From contig CAXXTS010000003.1 of assembly GCA_963676345.2 (NCBI GenBank), positions 1 to 64,000 of the forward strand: a stretch of DNA of 64,000 nt. Reading direction: 5' to 3'. The notes beneath the pieces are model-generated. The model saw nothing but the letters and a program-made list of their open reading frames with translations, did not search any database and was not told the DNA's origin. Positions within the stretch are counted from its first letter, which is position 1; each line of letters opens with the position of its first letter. Shown here piece by piece: positions 44,057 through 52,244 of this stretch. Both the position numbers and the translations under genes were made by a program. The DNA comes from G963665925 sp963676345 (GTDB lineage Bacteria > Bacillota > Clostridia > Peptostreptococcales > Acidaminobacteraceae).

Positions 44057-45574
44057 TTATTTAGAGGGCAAAATCGTAACACAGTTTCGGCCCTGATCTT
44101 TTGAAATGTAGAGTGCGCGATCCGCAATATCAAATAGGTCTTCAAAGAGCTGACCGCTTTGAGGGTTCACTGTCACGGCGCCAATACTGCATGAAATCGG
44201 GGCTTGTGTACCGGTAGCCGATTTATTCAGACTTTCATTCAGTGCCTCAATGTCGCTTCTGGTCGTTTCGAGCTTTCTCTCAGCTTCTTCTTGTGAGCAA
44301 CCAATGAGAGCAACCAAGAATTCATCTCCACCATATCTGAAAACACCACCGCGCTTTGAAATCAGGTTGCTTTTAAGAATTTGTGCAACCTCGGATAAGC
44401 ATGTGTCCCCATGGGAATGTCCAAATGTATCATTATGTTTTTTAAAATGGTCTATATCAAAGAGTGCGATAACAGCATAATAGTCATGATTAATGCCTGG
44501 CCATTTTTCCATATACTCTCTAAGGGCAAACCGGTTGGCTAGCCCAGTCAGGGCATCTGAGCGAGACATTTTATGGAGCGTGTCCAGTTGTGTATGAAGC
44601 TGGGCAATTTTTATAGATGTCTTGATGCTTTCACTGCGGTGCTGTAAACTGCTGGCTTCACGCTGTTTAATAAGCTCAAGGTAGTTCTTGTAATGGGTAT
44701 TGGCCTCTTTAAGGTCGCCACGGCTGTCTGCAATTTTAGCCAGAAGCTCATGAATTTGTGGAAGATCCGAATCGAAATTATAAATCGAGCTGTTTTCATG
44801 GACTTGATCAATGCGGGCCTTTGCACCCTCTAAATCGCCTTTTGCATATAGAGCCTTTGCATGATTAAGAATGAAGTTTCGGTAGTAGACCAAAAGGGCT
44901 TCGTCTTTTGCAAAAGCTTCTCCTTTGGAGTAGTACTCAATGGCAGTGTCATAGTCCCTTTGAATATAGGCTAAATCTCCAAAGGCATTGAAAATATAAG
45001 TGGTGCCTTCCTTGCCCGTATACTTCTGAATTTGAGCCTGTGATAATTTCAAATACCGTTTGGCTTCATTATAGTGCCCAAAGGCTGTTTCACACTCTGC
45101 AATGTTGCTGTATATGATTGCGAGGAGTCTGAAGTTTAGCGGGTCATCAAATATTTCTTCCGCTTGCCTGTAGTATCTGTAGGCTTCATACATATCGCCA
45201 AAGTCATCAAATATGGCACCAATGTTATTGATAACCCGCGGTGACTGAACGATTTTCAAGACGTTCAAATAGTGTTCAATGCATTTTTCATAATTTCCGC
45301 GGTTGTAGGCAATAAAACCAAGCAGGGTATGGATGTTTTCTAAGAGAAAGGTATCATTTTCAGCTTGAGCTGTGGCGAGTGCACGATTTGCATAATCTAT
45401 TGCAACTGCATGCTGGTGGTTTAGATTGCTTAGACAAGCAAGTCTAAACTGTTCATATTGAGGGCCTGACTCTATTGCCAAGGCTTTTAGTAAAATCAGC
45501 TTATTCTTTGTCAGATCGATATCAACATATTCATTTCTGAGTATATCCTGTAACCTTGTGTAAATATCCGGCAT
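44057..45574 (-). CDS. TPR-repeat diguanylate cyclase (GGDEF protein)
   Basis: 505 residues from the ATG at 45574 (GAGGGGG upstream); an in-frame ATG 22 codons earlier lacks a site. Residues ~30-330 are tetratricopeptide-type helical repeats (for example NIGAIFDDFGDMYEAYRYYR). A GGDEF domain follows at ~345-500 with the intact catalytic motif RYGGDEFLVAL (~residue 415), so it should make cyclic di-GMP from two GTP. I see no RxxD product-inhibition site just before GGDEF. No membrane segment is visible, so it is cytosolic and probably controlled by a protein or peptide bound to the TPRs. It is monocistronic. Confidence 0.92.
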   Translation of the reverse strand: MPDIYTRLQDILRNEYVDIDLTKNKLILLKALAIESGPQYEQFRLACLSNLNHQHAVAIDYANRALATAQAENDTFLLENIHTLLGFIAYNRGNYEKCIEHYLNVLKIVQSPRVINNIGAIFDDFGDMYEAYRYYRQAEEIFDDPLNFRLLAIIYSNIAECETAFGHYNEAKRYLKLSQAQIQKYTGKEGTTYIFNAFGDLAYIQRDYDTAIEYYSKGEAFAKDEALLVYYRNFILNHAKALYAKGDLEGAKARIDQVHENSSIYNFDSDLPQIHELLAKIADSRGDLKEANTHYKNYLELIKQREASSLQHRSESIKTSIKIAQLHTQLDTLHKMSRSDALTGLANRFALREYMEKWPGINHDYYAVIALFDIDHFKKHNDTFGHSHGDTCLSEVAQILKSNLISKRGGVFRYGGDEFLVALIGCSQEEAERKLETTRSDIEALNESLNKSATGTQAPISCSIGAVTVNPQSGQLFEDLFDIADRALYISKDQGRNCVTILPSK

Positions 45575-45713
45575 TATAAAAGCCCCCTCTGTTTGCAGTC
45601 TACCCCTGGGTTGAGGTTGTTTTGTTCTGTTTATGCACATAGTATATCAAAATTTTGTCAAGTAAGTGCTATAAAGTAGAACCTTCAAGGCTACAATCAT
45701 TTAAAGCGTTTAT

Positions 45714-46082
45714 TTATCCTTCATTAACTGTTTTTGTAGCAACAATATCGACTGCATATCCTAGGGGACGCCTGACTATTATATCGCCACAGGCAACAGG
45801 AGCTTCTATTTTGATTTTTGCGATATAGGACATAAGCTCACTTAAACTGTTCTTTGGGACGGCTGAACTGGTTTTGACACTCACAAGAGGTAGTTCGCCG
45901 CCAGTAACGCGTACAGAGGTTTGGAGTGTTCTCTGGGGATCGGTAATTTCTTGGTGTGCATAAGCTGCCCCTCTCTTGCACTTAGCTCCCGAAAGAGACT
46001 GGACTGCATTTGTATTGCAGTCGAGGGTGGCGGTTATCACACATCCGACTGGACAGATAATACAAGTGAGTTTTCTATTCAT
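45714..46082 (-). CDS. DUF1667 domain protein (oxidoreductase-associated, cysteine-rich)
   Basis: 122 residues matching DUF1667 over its length: an N-terminal CIICPVGCVIT and a later GAKCKRGAAYA give four cysteines suited to binding a metal or iron-sulfur cluster, and the C-terminal half has the family's DIIVRRPLGYAVDIVATK. These small proteins nearly always follow GlpA/GlpB-like flavoproteins and are thought to be an electron-transfer subunit. Its start overlaps the end of the upstream flavoprotein gene by 4 bp. Confidence 0.92.
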   Translation of the reverse strand: MNRKLTCIICPVGCVITATLDCNTNAVQSLSGAKCKRGAAYAHQEITDPQRTLQTSVRVTGGELPLVSVKTSSAVPKNSLSELMSYIAKIKIEAPVACGDIIVRRPLGYAVDIVATKTVNEG

Positions 46083-47329
46083 TTTAGGGTCACCTCCAAT
46101 GGCGTATTATGTATTAGTTGTGCACCAGGAACGGTGATTTTCTCCATTTCAGCTGGCAAAATGTGCTGGATTTTTTTTGTATATAATATGCTGTCTCCCT
46201 GAAAGAGTGTTAGTGTCTGGTTTTGACAGGGTTTCTTTGCTCTGAAGTAGAGGGTGAAATCTTTGGCTTCACAGACCATTTGAGGAACTGTATAAGCTAT
46301 ATTCTTGTCTGGTTGAACCGGGACGTGAAAGGCTGAAACCGGTCTTTCTTCCTTATGTCCTGCTTCAATAAAACGGTGAACAGAACAGGCCAGTGTTTCA
46401 GCTTCAATGGAAACAAAATCAACAAGATCATGTACATGAAGTGCATTCCCAGCAGAAAAAATACCGGGTGTAGATGTCTGGTATTTTTCATCAACAAGTG
46501 GACCATGGGTTCGTTTGTCCAGAAGAACGTCTGCGTCTAAAGAGAGTTCATTTTCGGGAATCAGACCTACAGACAGAATGAGGGTGTCGGTTTCGATAAA
46601 TTTCTCGCTTGCACAAATTGGATTCCTTTCATTATCGACTTTTGAAACCGTTACGCCCCTCAGGCGCGATGTGCCATGTATTTCAGTCACAGTTTGACTG
46701 AGATAAAGGGGAATGTTGTAGTCTTCAAGACATTGTACAATATTTCTATTGAGTCCACTCGGATAGGCTTGTACTTCAAAGACGCCAAGGACTTTGACCC
46801 CTTCTAGTGTGAGGCGCCTTGCCATAATCAGACCAATGTCTCCTGATCCTAGAATGACAGCTGTCTTTCCGATTTTGGTATTATAAAGATTCATATAAGC
46901 TTGGGCAACACCAGCGGTATAAACGCCTGAGGGTCTGCTTCCGGGTATGGAAAGCGCACCGCGTGTGCGTTCACGACATCCTGTAGTGAGAATGACTGCC
47001 TGACACTCAATTTCAAGGTATCCCTTTCTTGAAACAGCCTTGACACATTTATCTGCAGTGACTTCAATAACCGTTGTATTTGTAAGGTAGTCAATATCTC
47101 TTTTGTGGATTTCATCGATAAATTTTTGGGCATACTCTGGTCCAGTTAGCGAATGCTTAAAACGTATTAGGCCAAAGCCGTCATGGATGCACTGGCGAAG
47201 AATACCCCCTAAATGTTTTTCGCGTTCTATGATTAAAATGTTTCTCGTGCCGAGTTTATAGAGTTCAAGTGCTGCAGCTAGGCCTGCGGGTCCGCCACCC
47301 ACGATGACAACATCTATTTTTCTTTTCAT
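46079..47329 (-). CDS. FAD-dependent pyridine nucleotide-disulfide-type oxidoreductase (GlpB-associated type)
   Basis: 416 residues with an N-terminal FAD-binding GGGPAGLAAALELYKLG, an NAD(P)-binding VILGSGDIGLIMARRL (~residue 155), and the late TPGIFSAGNALHVHDLVDFV segment that closes the FAD site. This is the middle subunit of the GlpA-like/FAD-oxidoreductase/DUF1667 trio common in clostridia, which passes electrons from a 2-hydroxyacid or glycerol-3-phosphate oxidation. It overlaps its neighbours by 4 bp and 1 bp, so the three are one transcription unit. Confidence 0.92.
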   Translation of the reverse strand: MKRKIDVVIVGGGPAGLAAALELYKLGTRNILIIEREKHLGGILRQCIHDGFGLIRFKHSLTGPEYAQKFIDEIHKRDIDYLTNTTVIEVTADKCVKAVSRKGYLEIECQAVILTTGCRERTRGALSIPGSRPSGVYTAGVAQAYMNLYNTKIGKTAVILGSGDIGLIMARRLTLEGVKVLGVFEVQAYPSGLNRNIVQCLEDYNIPLYLSQTVTEIHGTSRLRGVTVSKVDNERNPICASEKFIETDTLILSVGLIPENELSLDADVLLDKRTHGPLVDEKYQTSTPGIFSAGNALHVHDLVDFVSIEAETLACSVHRFIEAGHKEERPVSAFHVPVQPDKNIAYTVPQMVCEAKDFTLYFRAKKPCQNQTLTLFQGDSILYTKKIQHILPAEMEKITVPGAQLIHNTPLEVTLK

Positions 47330-48777
47330 TATGATCGCACCTTTCCAGTAAACATATATGAATCACGTCGTGCATACATAATGTCACCTTCATGTTTTTT
47401 CTTGTGATCCTGTATCATCTGGCTGATACGCATTTGGCAGTAACCACCTTGGCAGCGGCCCATCATGGCACGGGTACGGTATTTAATGCCTGTGAGGGTA
47501 TCGACACCGAGAGGGTTATTAATCGCGCTGAGAATTTCAGCTTTTGTAATCGTTTCGCATCTGCATATGATTTCACCATAGTCTGGGTTCTCTGAAATCA
47601 GGCGAGCCTGCATTTCTTTTGACTGCTCACTGAACTTAAGGATACCGCGGCGCCGTCCATTAAAGTCCAAATTAACTTGGAGCGGGTAGCGGTCAATAAT
47701 CCCTTTAACAACATGCTTTGCAATGGGTACGGCACAAGTTAGGGCAGGAGATTCCATACCAATTAGATTTACCGTGTTTTCGACTGTTTCAGAGAATTCA
47801 ATCAGGAAGTCCTTGATCACATGGTCTCCGTCCTTCCATGTTGGTTGAATGCCAGCATAGTTTCGTATGAAGTCCTTTTGCTGGATATGTGGCCACAGGG
47901 TGTTGGCATCTTCTTTGAGGAAGGTCATAGAGTCACGTGAGACACCATAGTTGATGTAGTCAGGCTCCTTATTTGCATTGGGTCCAACTGTGACATTGCC
48001 ATCAATTGTCGGCGTGACATGTATGCCCATGTAGGTATTGGTTGGAACGGGGTAAACAGGCATTGGAAGTAGGGGGCCGACTTTCTGGTCAAGGACAATG
48101 TACTCCCCTTTGGTGCCTTCAATTGCATACGCTTTTAGACCCAGCATTTGACTTATGTGTGCGCAGTTATTGCCTGCGCTGTTAATGATCCATTTCGATT
48201 TGAACTGTCCCTTGGATGTTGAAACGATGAAGAGGCCATTCTCCTTTTCGATATGCGTGACTTCTTGATCAAAATAATAGGCAACGCCATTTTGATGTGC
48301 ATTTTCAGCAAGGGCAATGGTATAAATAAAAGGATCAACAATGCCACTCATTGGAGAATACATTGCAAAAGATCCGTTTACTGCAGGAACCAGTTCTTTG
48401 AGACGTTTCTCTTCAATCAGTTCAAGTCCTTGTGCACCATTTTGTTTTCCTGTTTCGATGGTTTTCAAAAGTCTTTCCCGGTCTTCGTGTGTTTTTCCTA
48501 CAAGTACTTTTCCGGTTCTTTTAAAAGGAATGTCTAGCAATTCTGCCAGGGCATCGAATTCCAGACAGCCTTCAACACAGAATTTAGCCTTATTGGTATT
48601 TTCATCGTAGGCAAATCCACCATGTATGACGGCGGAGTTTCGTCCGCTTTGCTCATAGCAAACGTCCAGGTTCTTTTCCAGTACGCAAGTCTTGGCAGAG
48701 TACTTGGAGAGTTCACGTGCTATAGCACTTCCAACAACACCGGCGCCAATTATTAAAAAATCGTATATTTGACTCAT
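47329..48777 (-). CDS. GlpA-like FAD-dependent dehydrogenase with C-terminal BFD [2Fe-2S] domain
   Basis: 482 residues. The N-terminal DAO-type FAD motif is IIGAGVVGSAIARELSKY. SGRNSAVIHGGFAYD is typical of the GlpA/L-2-hydroxyglutarate oxidase group. Residues ~405-455 are a BFD-like domain with CRCETIT and GRCQGGYC, the four cysteines for a [2Fe-2S] cluster. It would oxidise glycerol-3-phosphate or a related 2-hydroxyacid; no glycerol kinase or facilitator lies nearby, and the neighbours handle sugar acids, so a hydroxyacid is quite possible. GGAGG precedes the ATG. It is the first gene of the three-gene operon. Confidence 0.9.
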   Translation of the reverse strand: MSQIYDFLIIGAGVVGSAIARELSKYSAKTCVLEKNLDVCYEQSGRNSAVIHGGFAYDENTNKAKFCVEGCLEFDALAELLDIPFKRTGKVLVGKTHEDRERLLKTIETGKQNGAQGLELIEEKRLKELVPAVNGSFAMYSPMSGIVDPFIYTIALAENAHQNGVAYYFDQEVTHIEKENGLFIVSTSKGQFKSKWIINSAGNNCAHISQMLGLKAYAIEGTKGEYIVLDQKVGPLLPMPVYPVPTNTYMGIHVTPTIDGNVTVGPNANKEPDYINYGVSRDSMTFLKEDANTLWPHIQQKDFIRNYAGIQPTWKDGDHVIKDFLIEFSETVENTVNLIGMESPALTCAVPIAKHVVKGIIDRYPLQVNLDFNGRRRGILKFSEQSKEMQARLISENPDYGEIICRCETITKAEILSAINNPLGVDTLTGIKYRTRAMMGRCQGGYCQMRISQMIQDHKKKHEGDIMYARRDSYMFTGKVRS

Positions 48778-48790
48778 GATTCCTCCTAAT

Positions 48791-48862
48791 CATCCTATGA
48801 ATTAAGGATAAATTAACATGAAAATGATTTAAAATCAAGTTTTTGTTATAATACATAGGATG
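48791..48862. promoter_or_regulatory. Inverted CATCCTATG elements around the GlpA-like operon promoter
   Basis: CATCCTATG (48791-48799) and CATAGGATG (48854-48862) are exact inverted copies flanking a minus-strand promoter-like sequence (TTGATT, 17 bases, TAATTT). They could be operator sites, the FadR-type regulator encoded just upstream being the obvious candidate. Confidence 0.45.
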
Positions 48863-48872
48863 TATTTATAAG

Positions 48873-48913
48873 GCAAAAAAATAACCATGTGGGCTGATAC
48901 CTGACATGGTTAC
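48873..48913 (-). terminator. Terminator of the FadR-type regulator gene
   Basis: On the minus strand AACCATGT and ACATGGTT form a hairpin that starts at the stop codon and is followed by ATTTTTTT. It separates the regulator gene from the GlpA-like operon on the same strand. Confidence 0.8.
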
Positions 48914-49569
48914 ATACGATTCAAATTGTAAAGCAAATGATATAGCATGGCACTTTCTGCTTCGGTAGGCTTTTTCTCTCGAATTGCCTGTATGATTGAA
49001 TTATGAGACTTTATAGTCTGGAGTGTTTCTTGAGAATGGACTTGCTTTGCATAAACACTGACGCCTTCTGCAATAATGGGAATGAGTTTTGAAATGACAT
49101 CATTGCCACATATGTTACTGAGGTGTGCGTGGAAGCGTTTGTCTAGGTCTGAAAAGTTTTCTCCCGTTTCAATAGCCGCTTCGAGGCTTGCTTGAATATC
49201 CACAAGTGCTTGGATGTCTTCGTCTGTTGCATTTTGTGCTGCAAGAGCTGCAATTTTAGGTTCAACAATGATGCGGATCTGCATGAGGTCATCGACAAGC
49301 TTGTCTGGATTGGATGTAAATGAAAATCCTAAAGGGTCTTCAATAAGCCCTGTATTTTGAGCGACAAAGGTGCCGGCGCCTTGTTTTATGGTTAGAATAT
49401 TACGAGAAGCCAGTACACGGAGTGCCTCTCTCATTGTATTTCGTCCAACTTCGAGTAAGTTGCAGAGTTCATATTCGTTGGGGAGTTTGTCGCCGGGTTT
49501 AAGCTGATTTTTTGCAATGTGACTTATAAGTGCTTGAACCGTTTGGTCGACACGGGTTTTCTTTGACAT
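48910..49569 (-). CDS. FadR/GntR family transcriptional regulator (FCD domain)
   Basis: 219 residues. The N-terminal GntR winged helix (KPGDKLPNEYELCNLLEVGR, then NTMREALRVLASRNILTIKQ) is followed by a helical FCD effector domain with likely metal-binding His and Asp residues (RFHAHLSNICGND). Such regulators respond to small carboxylates. AGGTGCC and related purines precede the ATG. Position suggests it controls the GlpA-like flavoprotein operon downstream, possibly also the TRAP/uxu genes, from which it is divergent. Confidence 0.92.
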   Translation of the reverse strand: MSKKTRVDQTVQALISHIAKNQLKPGDKLPNEYELCNLLEVGRNTMREALRVLASRNILTIKQGAGTFVAQNTGLIEDPLGFSFTSNPDKLVDDLMQIRIIVEPKIAALAAQNATDEDIQALVDIQASLEAAIETGENFSDLDKRFHAHLSNICGNDVISKLIPIIAEGVSVYAKQVHSQETLQTIKSHNSIIQAIREKKPTEAESAMLYHLLYNLNRM

Positions 49570-49663
49570 TAGGCACCTCCTTCAGAGTGTATTTTCTTCT
49601 TCTATGATACTGAAATTATATGAAAAGTACAATCAGATAATGGCCATGGAGAATTATGTAAAC

Positions 49664-49692
49664 TTGACATCTATATACTAGTATGGTACTTT
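49664..49692 (+). promoter_or_regulatory. Promoter and half-operator of the GntR gene
   Basis: TTGACA (49664-49669), 17 bases, TACTTT (49687-49692). Four bases after the -35 begins TATACTAGTATGGTACT, which matches 15 of 20 positions of the palindromic operator in the TRAP promoter at 50583 with identical placement. Autoregulation by the encoded GntR protein is likely. Confidence 0.6.
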
Positions 49693-49744
49693 GGACTATG
49701 CGGGTATATACCCAAATTTTGTGTATTGAAAATGAGGTATGTGA

Positions 49745-50455
49745 ATGAATGATTTTAAACCAATCCCAGATCATGGAAAACTTGATGTTAATGATTACGC
49801 GTCAGTAGGCGAGTATGTCTATGCGGAAATTAGGCGTCAAATTATTAGCTGGCAGCTAAAACCGGGTCAGAGGCTCAGTGAGGCAGAAATGTCCAAATCT
49901 CTTGGTGTAAGTAGAACGCCAGTGCGCGAAGGCTTCTTACGACTCAAAAGTGAAGGTCTTGTAGAAATTCTTTCACAAAGAGGCACAATCATATCTAAAA
50001 TAGATATTAAGAAAGTGACAGAGAGTGTTTTCGTTAGAAATTGCCTAGAACGCGAAGTCCTTAGAGAAGTCGCAGGAAAGATGAGCGAAGAACAGATCAA
50101 GACTGCCAACAAGTATCTGAAAAAGCAGGATGAAGCGCTTAAAGATAAAGATTACATAAAGTTTCATAAGTATGATGTCCTTTTCCACCAGTTGTTTTTC
50201 CTGGTTGCAGAAAAAGACTATACATGGGAGTTTTTATACATCATTGATTCACACTATGATCGTGTTCGAATGCTGACACTACTAGACTATGATAAATTTA
50301 AGCTGCTGCTTGACGAGCACACCGAACTGCTCCGCCTTGTTGTTGAAGGTGAACACGAAGCACTCGCAGAACAACTTTCAATACACATCAATTATATTTT
50401 TAAAGAGCTTGAAATTCTTAAAAAGCAGTACGAAGAGTACTTTACGTTAGACTAA
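49745..50455 (+). CDS. GntR family transcriptional regulator (FCD domain), probable regulator of the TRAP/uxu operon
   Basis: 236 residues. The winged helix is at ~20-85 (QLKPGQRLSEAEMSKSLGVS and RTPVREGFLRLKSEGLVEIL), and an FCD ligand domain follows with KFHKYDVLFHQLFF and a later DEHTELLRLVV carrying the metal-ligand-type histidines. It sits just upstream of the dctPQM-uxu genes. Its own promoter and theirs share the same operator-like sequence at the same spacing, so it probably represses both until a hexuronate or aldonate is bound. Confidence 0.92.
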   Translation: MNDFKPIPDHGKLDVNDYASVGEYVYAEIRRQIISWQLKPGQRLSEAEMSKSLGVSRTPVREGFLRLKSEGLVEILSQRGTIISKIDIKKVTESVFVRNCLEREVLREVAGKMSEEQIKTANKYLKKQDEALKDKDYIKFHKYDVLFHQLFFLVAEKDYTWEFLYIIDSHYDRVRMLTLLDYDKFKLLLDEHTELLRLVVEGEHEALAEQLSIHINYIFKELEILKKQYEEYFTLD

Positions 50456-50480
50456 CCTATATATGAGTATAATATTTAGA

Positions 50481-50526
50481 AGAGTTCGTTCACCGGGTAT
50501 ATTAAGTGAAACGGACTCTTTTTTTG
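50481..50526 (+). terminator. Terminator of the GntR gene
   Basis: AGAGTTCGTTCAC pairs with GTGAAACGGACTCT (a few mismatches), followed by a T7 run. Confidence 0.8.
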
Positions 50527-50582
50527 CGGAAAAGCCAAAGAACAGCAGGTGTGAAATCGAGGAAAACGTGTGCAAATTTCAA

Positions 50583-50614
50583 TTGACTTTGCTATACTAC
50601 CATGGTAGTATAGC
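50583..50614 (+). promoter_or_regulatory. Promoter of the TRAP/uxu operon with embedded palindromic operator
   Basis: TTGACT (50583-50588) and TAGTAT (50606-50611) are spaced by 17 bases. The 24 bases at 50591-50614 form a perfect palindrome centred on CCATGG, with arms TATACTACC and GGTAGTATA, covering the spacer and -10 region. This placement fits repression by a dimeric GntR-family protein. Confidence 0.8.
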
Positions 50615-50658
50615 TGTGTAGCAACGATACATACTAAATATTAATTGGAGGGGTACGT

Positions 50659-51699
50659 ATGAAAAAGTTTTTAGCACTATTTTTAGTAATGTCACTGATG
50701 ATCGTATCACTGGCAGGTTGTGCAGGAAAGTCTGACTCTGCTGAGCAAACAGGTGAAGCAACAACTGGAGAGCAAGCAAGCGAACCAGCAGAGAAAATTG
50801 TTTGGAAACTAGGTCATCTAACGAATGAAGATCACCTTTGGAACCAAACAGCACTTAAGTTCTCTGAGCTTGTAGCAGAAAAGACAGACGGACAGATCGA
50901 AGTAAAGGTTTACCCAAATGAGCAGTTGGGCAGTGAAATGGACATGATTACAGGTATCCAAACAGGTACTGTTGACATGACAATCACTGGTGAATCTCTA
51001 CAGAACTGGGCACCAAAAGCAGCTATGCTGGCAATTCCTTATGCAATTACATCAGCAGAGCAAATGGATGCAGTAATTAATGGTGAACTAGGTCAGGAAA
51101 TTGAAGCAGAAATTACTGAAAAAGTTGGTCTAATCCCACTTTATCACCATAAAAGAGCACCAAGAAATCTAACTTCAAACGTTGCAGTTAGAACACCAGA
51201 AGACGCTAAAGGTCTTAAAATGCGTGTGCCGAATGTACCAATCTTTGTTGACGCATGGTCAGCAGCAGGTGCAAACCCACAGGTTATGGCATTTAGCGAA
51301 GTGTTTACAGGTCTACAACAAGGTGTAATCGATGGTCAAGAAAACCCATACGATCTAATCGTAAGTGCGTCTTTCTTCGAAGTTCAGGACTATGTCAATG
51401 AAACAGAGCACGTAAGCTCATGGATTTATGTAGTTGTGGGTGAAGACCAGTACAATGCACTTTCACCAGAGCTTCAAGAAGCAGTTCAAGAAGCAGCAGA
51501 AGAAGCAGAAGCTTGGGGTCAAGCTGAGTTTGAAGCTTCAGCAGCTGAGTTCAAGCAAAAATGTATTGATGAAGGCATGACAATTGTTGATGATGTCGAT
51601 AAGAAAGCGTTCCAGGAAATTATGATGCCAGCAGTTAAGAAATCACTTTCCGAAGAGCAAATCGATCTTCTTGATAGAATCATTGCAGTTGGAAATTAA
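50659..51699 (+). CDS. dctP: TRAP transporter substrate-binding lipoprotein (DctP family)
   Basis: 346 residues with a lipoprotein signal (VSLAGC lipobox) and the DctP fold: KLGHLTNEDHLWNQ near the mature N-terminus, the conserved arginine region PEDAKGLKMRVPNVPIF that contacts the ligand carboxylate, and GVIDGQENPYDLIV. It captures an organic acid, here most likely a hexuronate or aldonate given the downstream genes, for the DctQM membrane subunits. GGAGGGG precedes the ATG. A hairpin between this gene and dctQ probably keeps its transcript level above that of the permease genes. Confidence 0.95.
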   Translation: MKKFLALFLVMSLMIVSLAGCAGKSDSAEQTGEATTGEQASEPAEKIVWKLGHLTNEDHLWNQTALKFSELVAEKTDGQIEVKVYPNEQLGSEMDMITGIQTGTVDMTITGESLQNWAPKAAMLAIPYAITSAEQMDAVINGELGQEIEAEITEKVGLIPLYHHKRAPRNLTSNVAVRTPEDAKGLKMRVPNVPIFVDAWSAAGANPQVMAFSEVFTGLQQGVIDGQENPYDLIVSASFFEVQDYVNETEHVSSWIYVVVGEDQYNALSPELQEAVQEAAEEAEAWGQAEFEASAAEFKQKCIDEGMTIVDDVDKKAFQEIMMPAVKKSLSEEQIDLLDRIIAVGN

Positions 51700-51707
51700 T
51701 AAAACAG

Positions 51708-51737
51708 TAGCCCTTGACGCACAAGCGTCAAGGGCTA
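51708..51737 (+). promoter_or_regulatory. Intercistronic hairpin between dctP and dctQ
   Basis: AGCCCTTGACGC and GCGTCAAGGGCT form a perfect 12-bp stem with an ACAA loop, extended by one more pair. No T run follows, so it more likely protects the 3' end of the dctP message than terminates transcription. This explains how a binding protein can be made in excess. Confidence 0.8.
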
Positions 51738-51756
51738 TTTCAAGAAAGAGGCAGAA

Positions 51757-52242
51757 ATGAGAAGAGATTATCTTGGTAAGGTTTTAGAATTTTTGACAAT
51801 CACGATGTTCTTAGGCGTTTTCCTAACCGTGATGGTTCAGATAATTACACGTTATTTGCCAGTCTCATATCCGTGGACTGAAGAGCTGAGCAGAATGCTA
51901 TTCGTTGGAGCGGTATTCTTCTGTGCGCCAATCGCATATAGAGATTACGAGTTTGTTATTGTAGATATACTCGTTGATTTAATGCCAAAAGGCATTCGAA
52001 AATTTGTAAATTTGATAACTTCAATCACAATTATTGTACTCTTTGCAGTTATCTTAAAATATGGAATTACACTGACGACAAATGGGCATAGACAGCTTAT
52101 GCCAACCCTTGGTATTCCAATGTCTACGGCATATGCCCTGATACCATTTAGCGCAGTGTGCTTTATTTACTACGCAACATTAAATATGATGCGAGACGTT
52201 CGCGGGCTTCTTGGCATGACGCGTTCAGAAAGGGAGGCATAA
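51757..52242 (+). CDS. dctQ: TRAP transporter small permease (DctQ family)
   Basis: 161 residues with four membrane helices and the family pattern VMVQIITRYLPVSYPWTEEL, then SRMLFVGAVFFCAPIAYRD. It forms the membrane complex with DctM and receives substrate from DctP; transport is driven by a sodium or proton gradient. AGAGG precedes the ATG. The dctM start follows two bases after the stop codon. Confidence 0.94.
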   Translation: MRRDYLGKVLEFLTITMFLGVFLTVMVQIITRYLPVSYPWTEELSRMLFVGAVFFCAPIAYRDYEFVIVDILVDLMPKGIRKFVNLITSITIIVLFAVILKYGITLTTNGHRQLMPTLGIPMSTAYALIPFSAVCFIYYATLNMMRDVRGLLGMTRSEREA

Positions 52243-52244
52243 TA

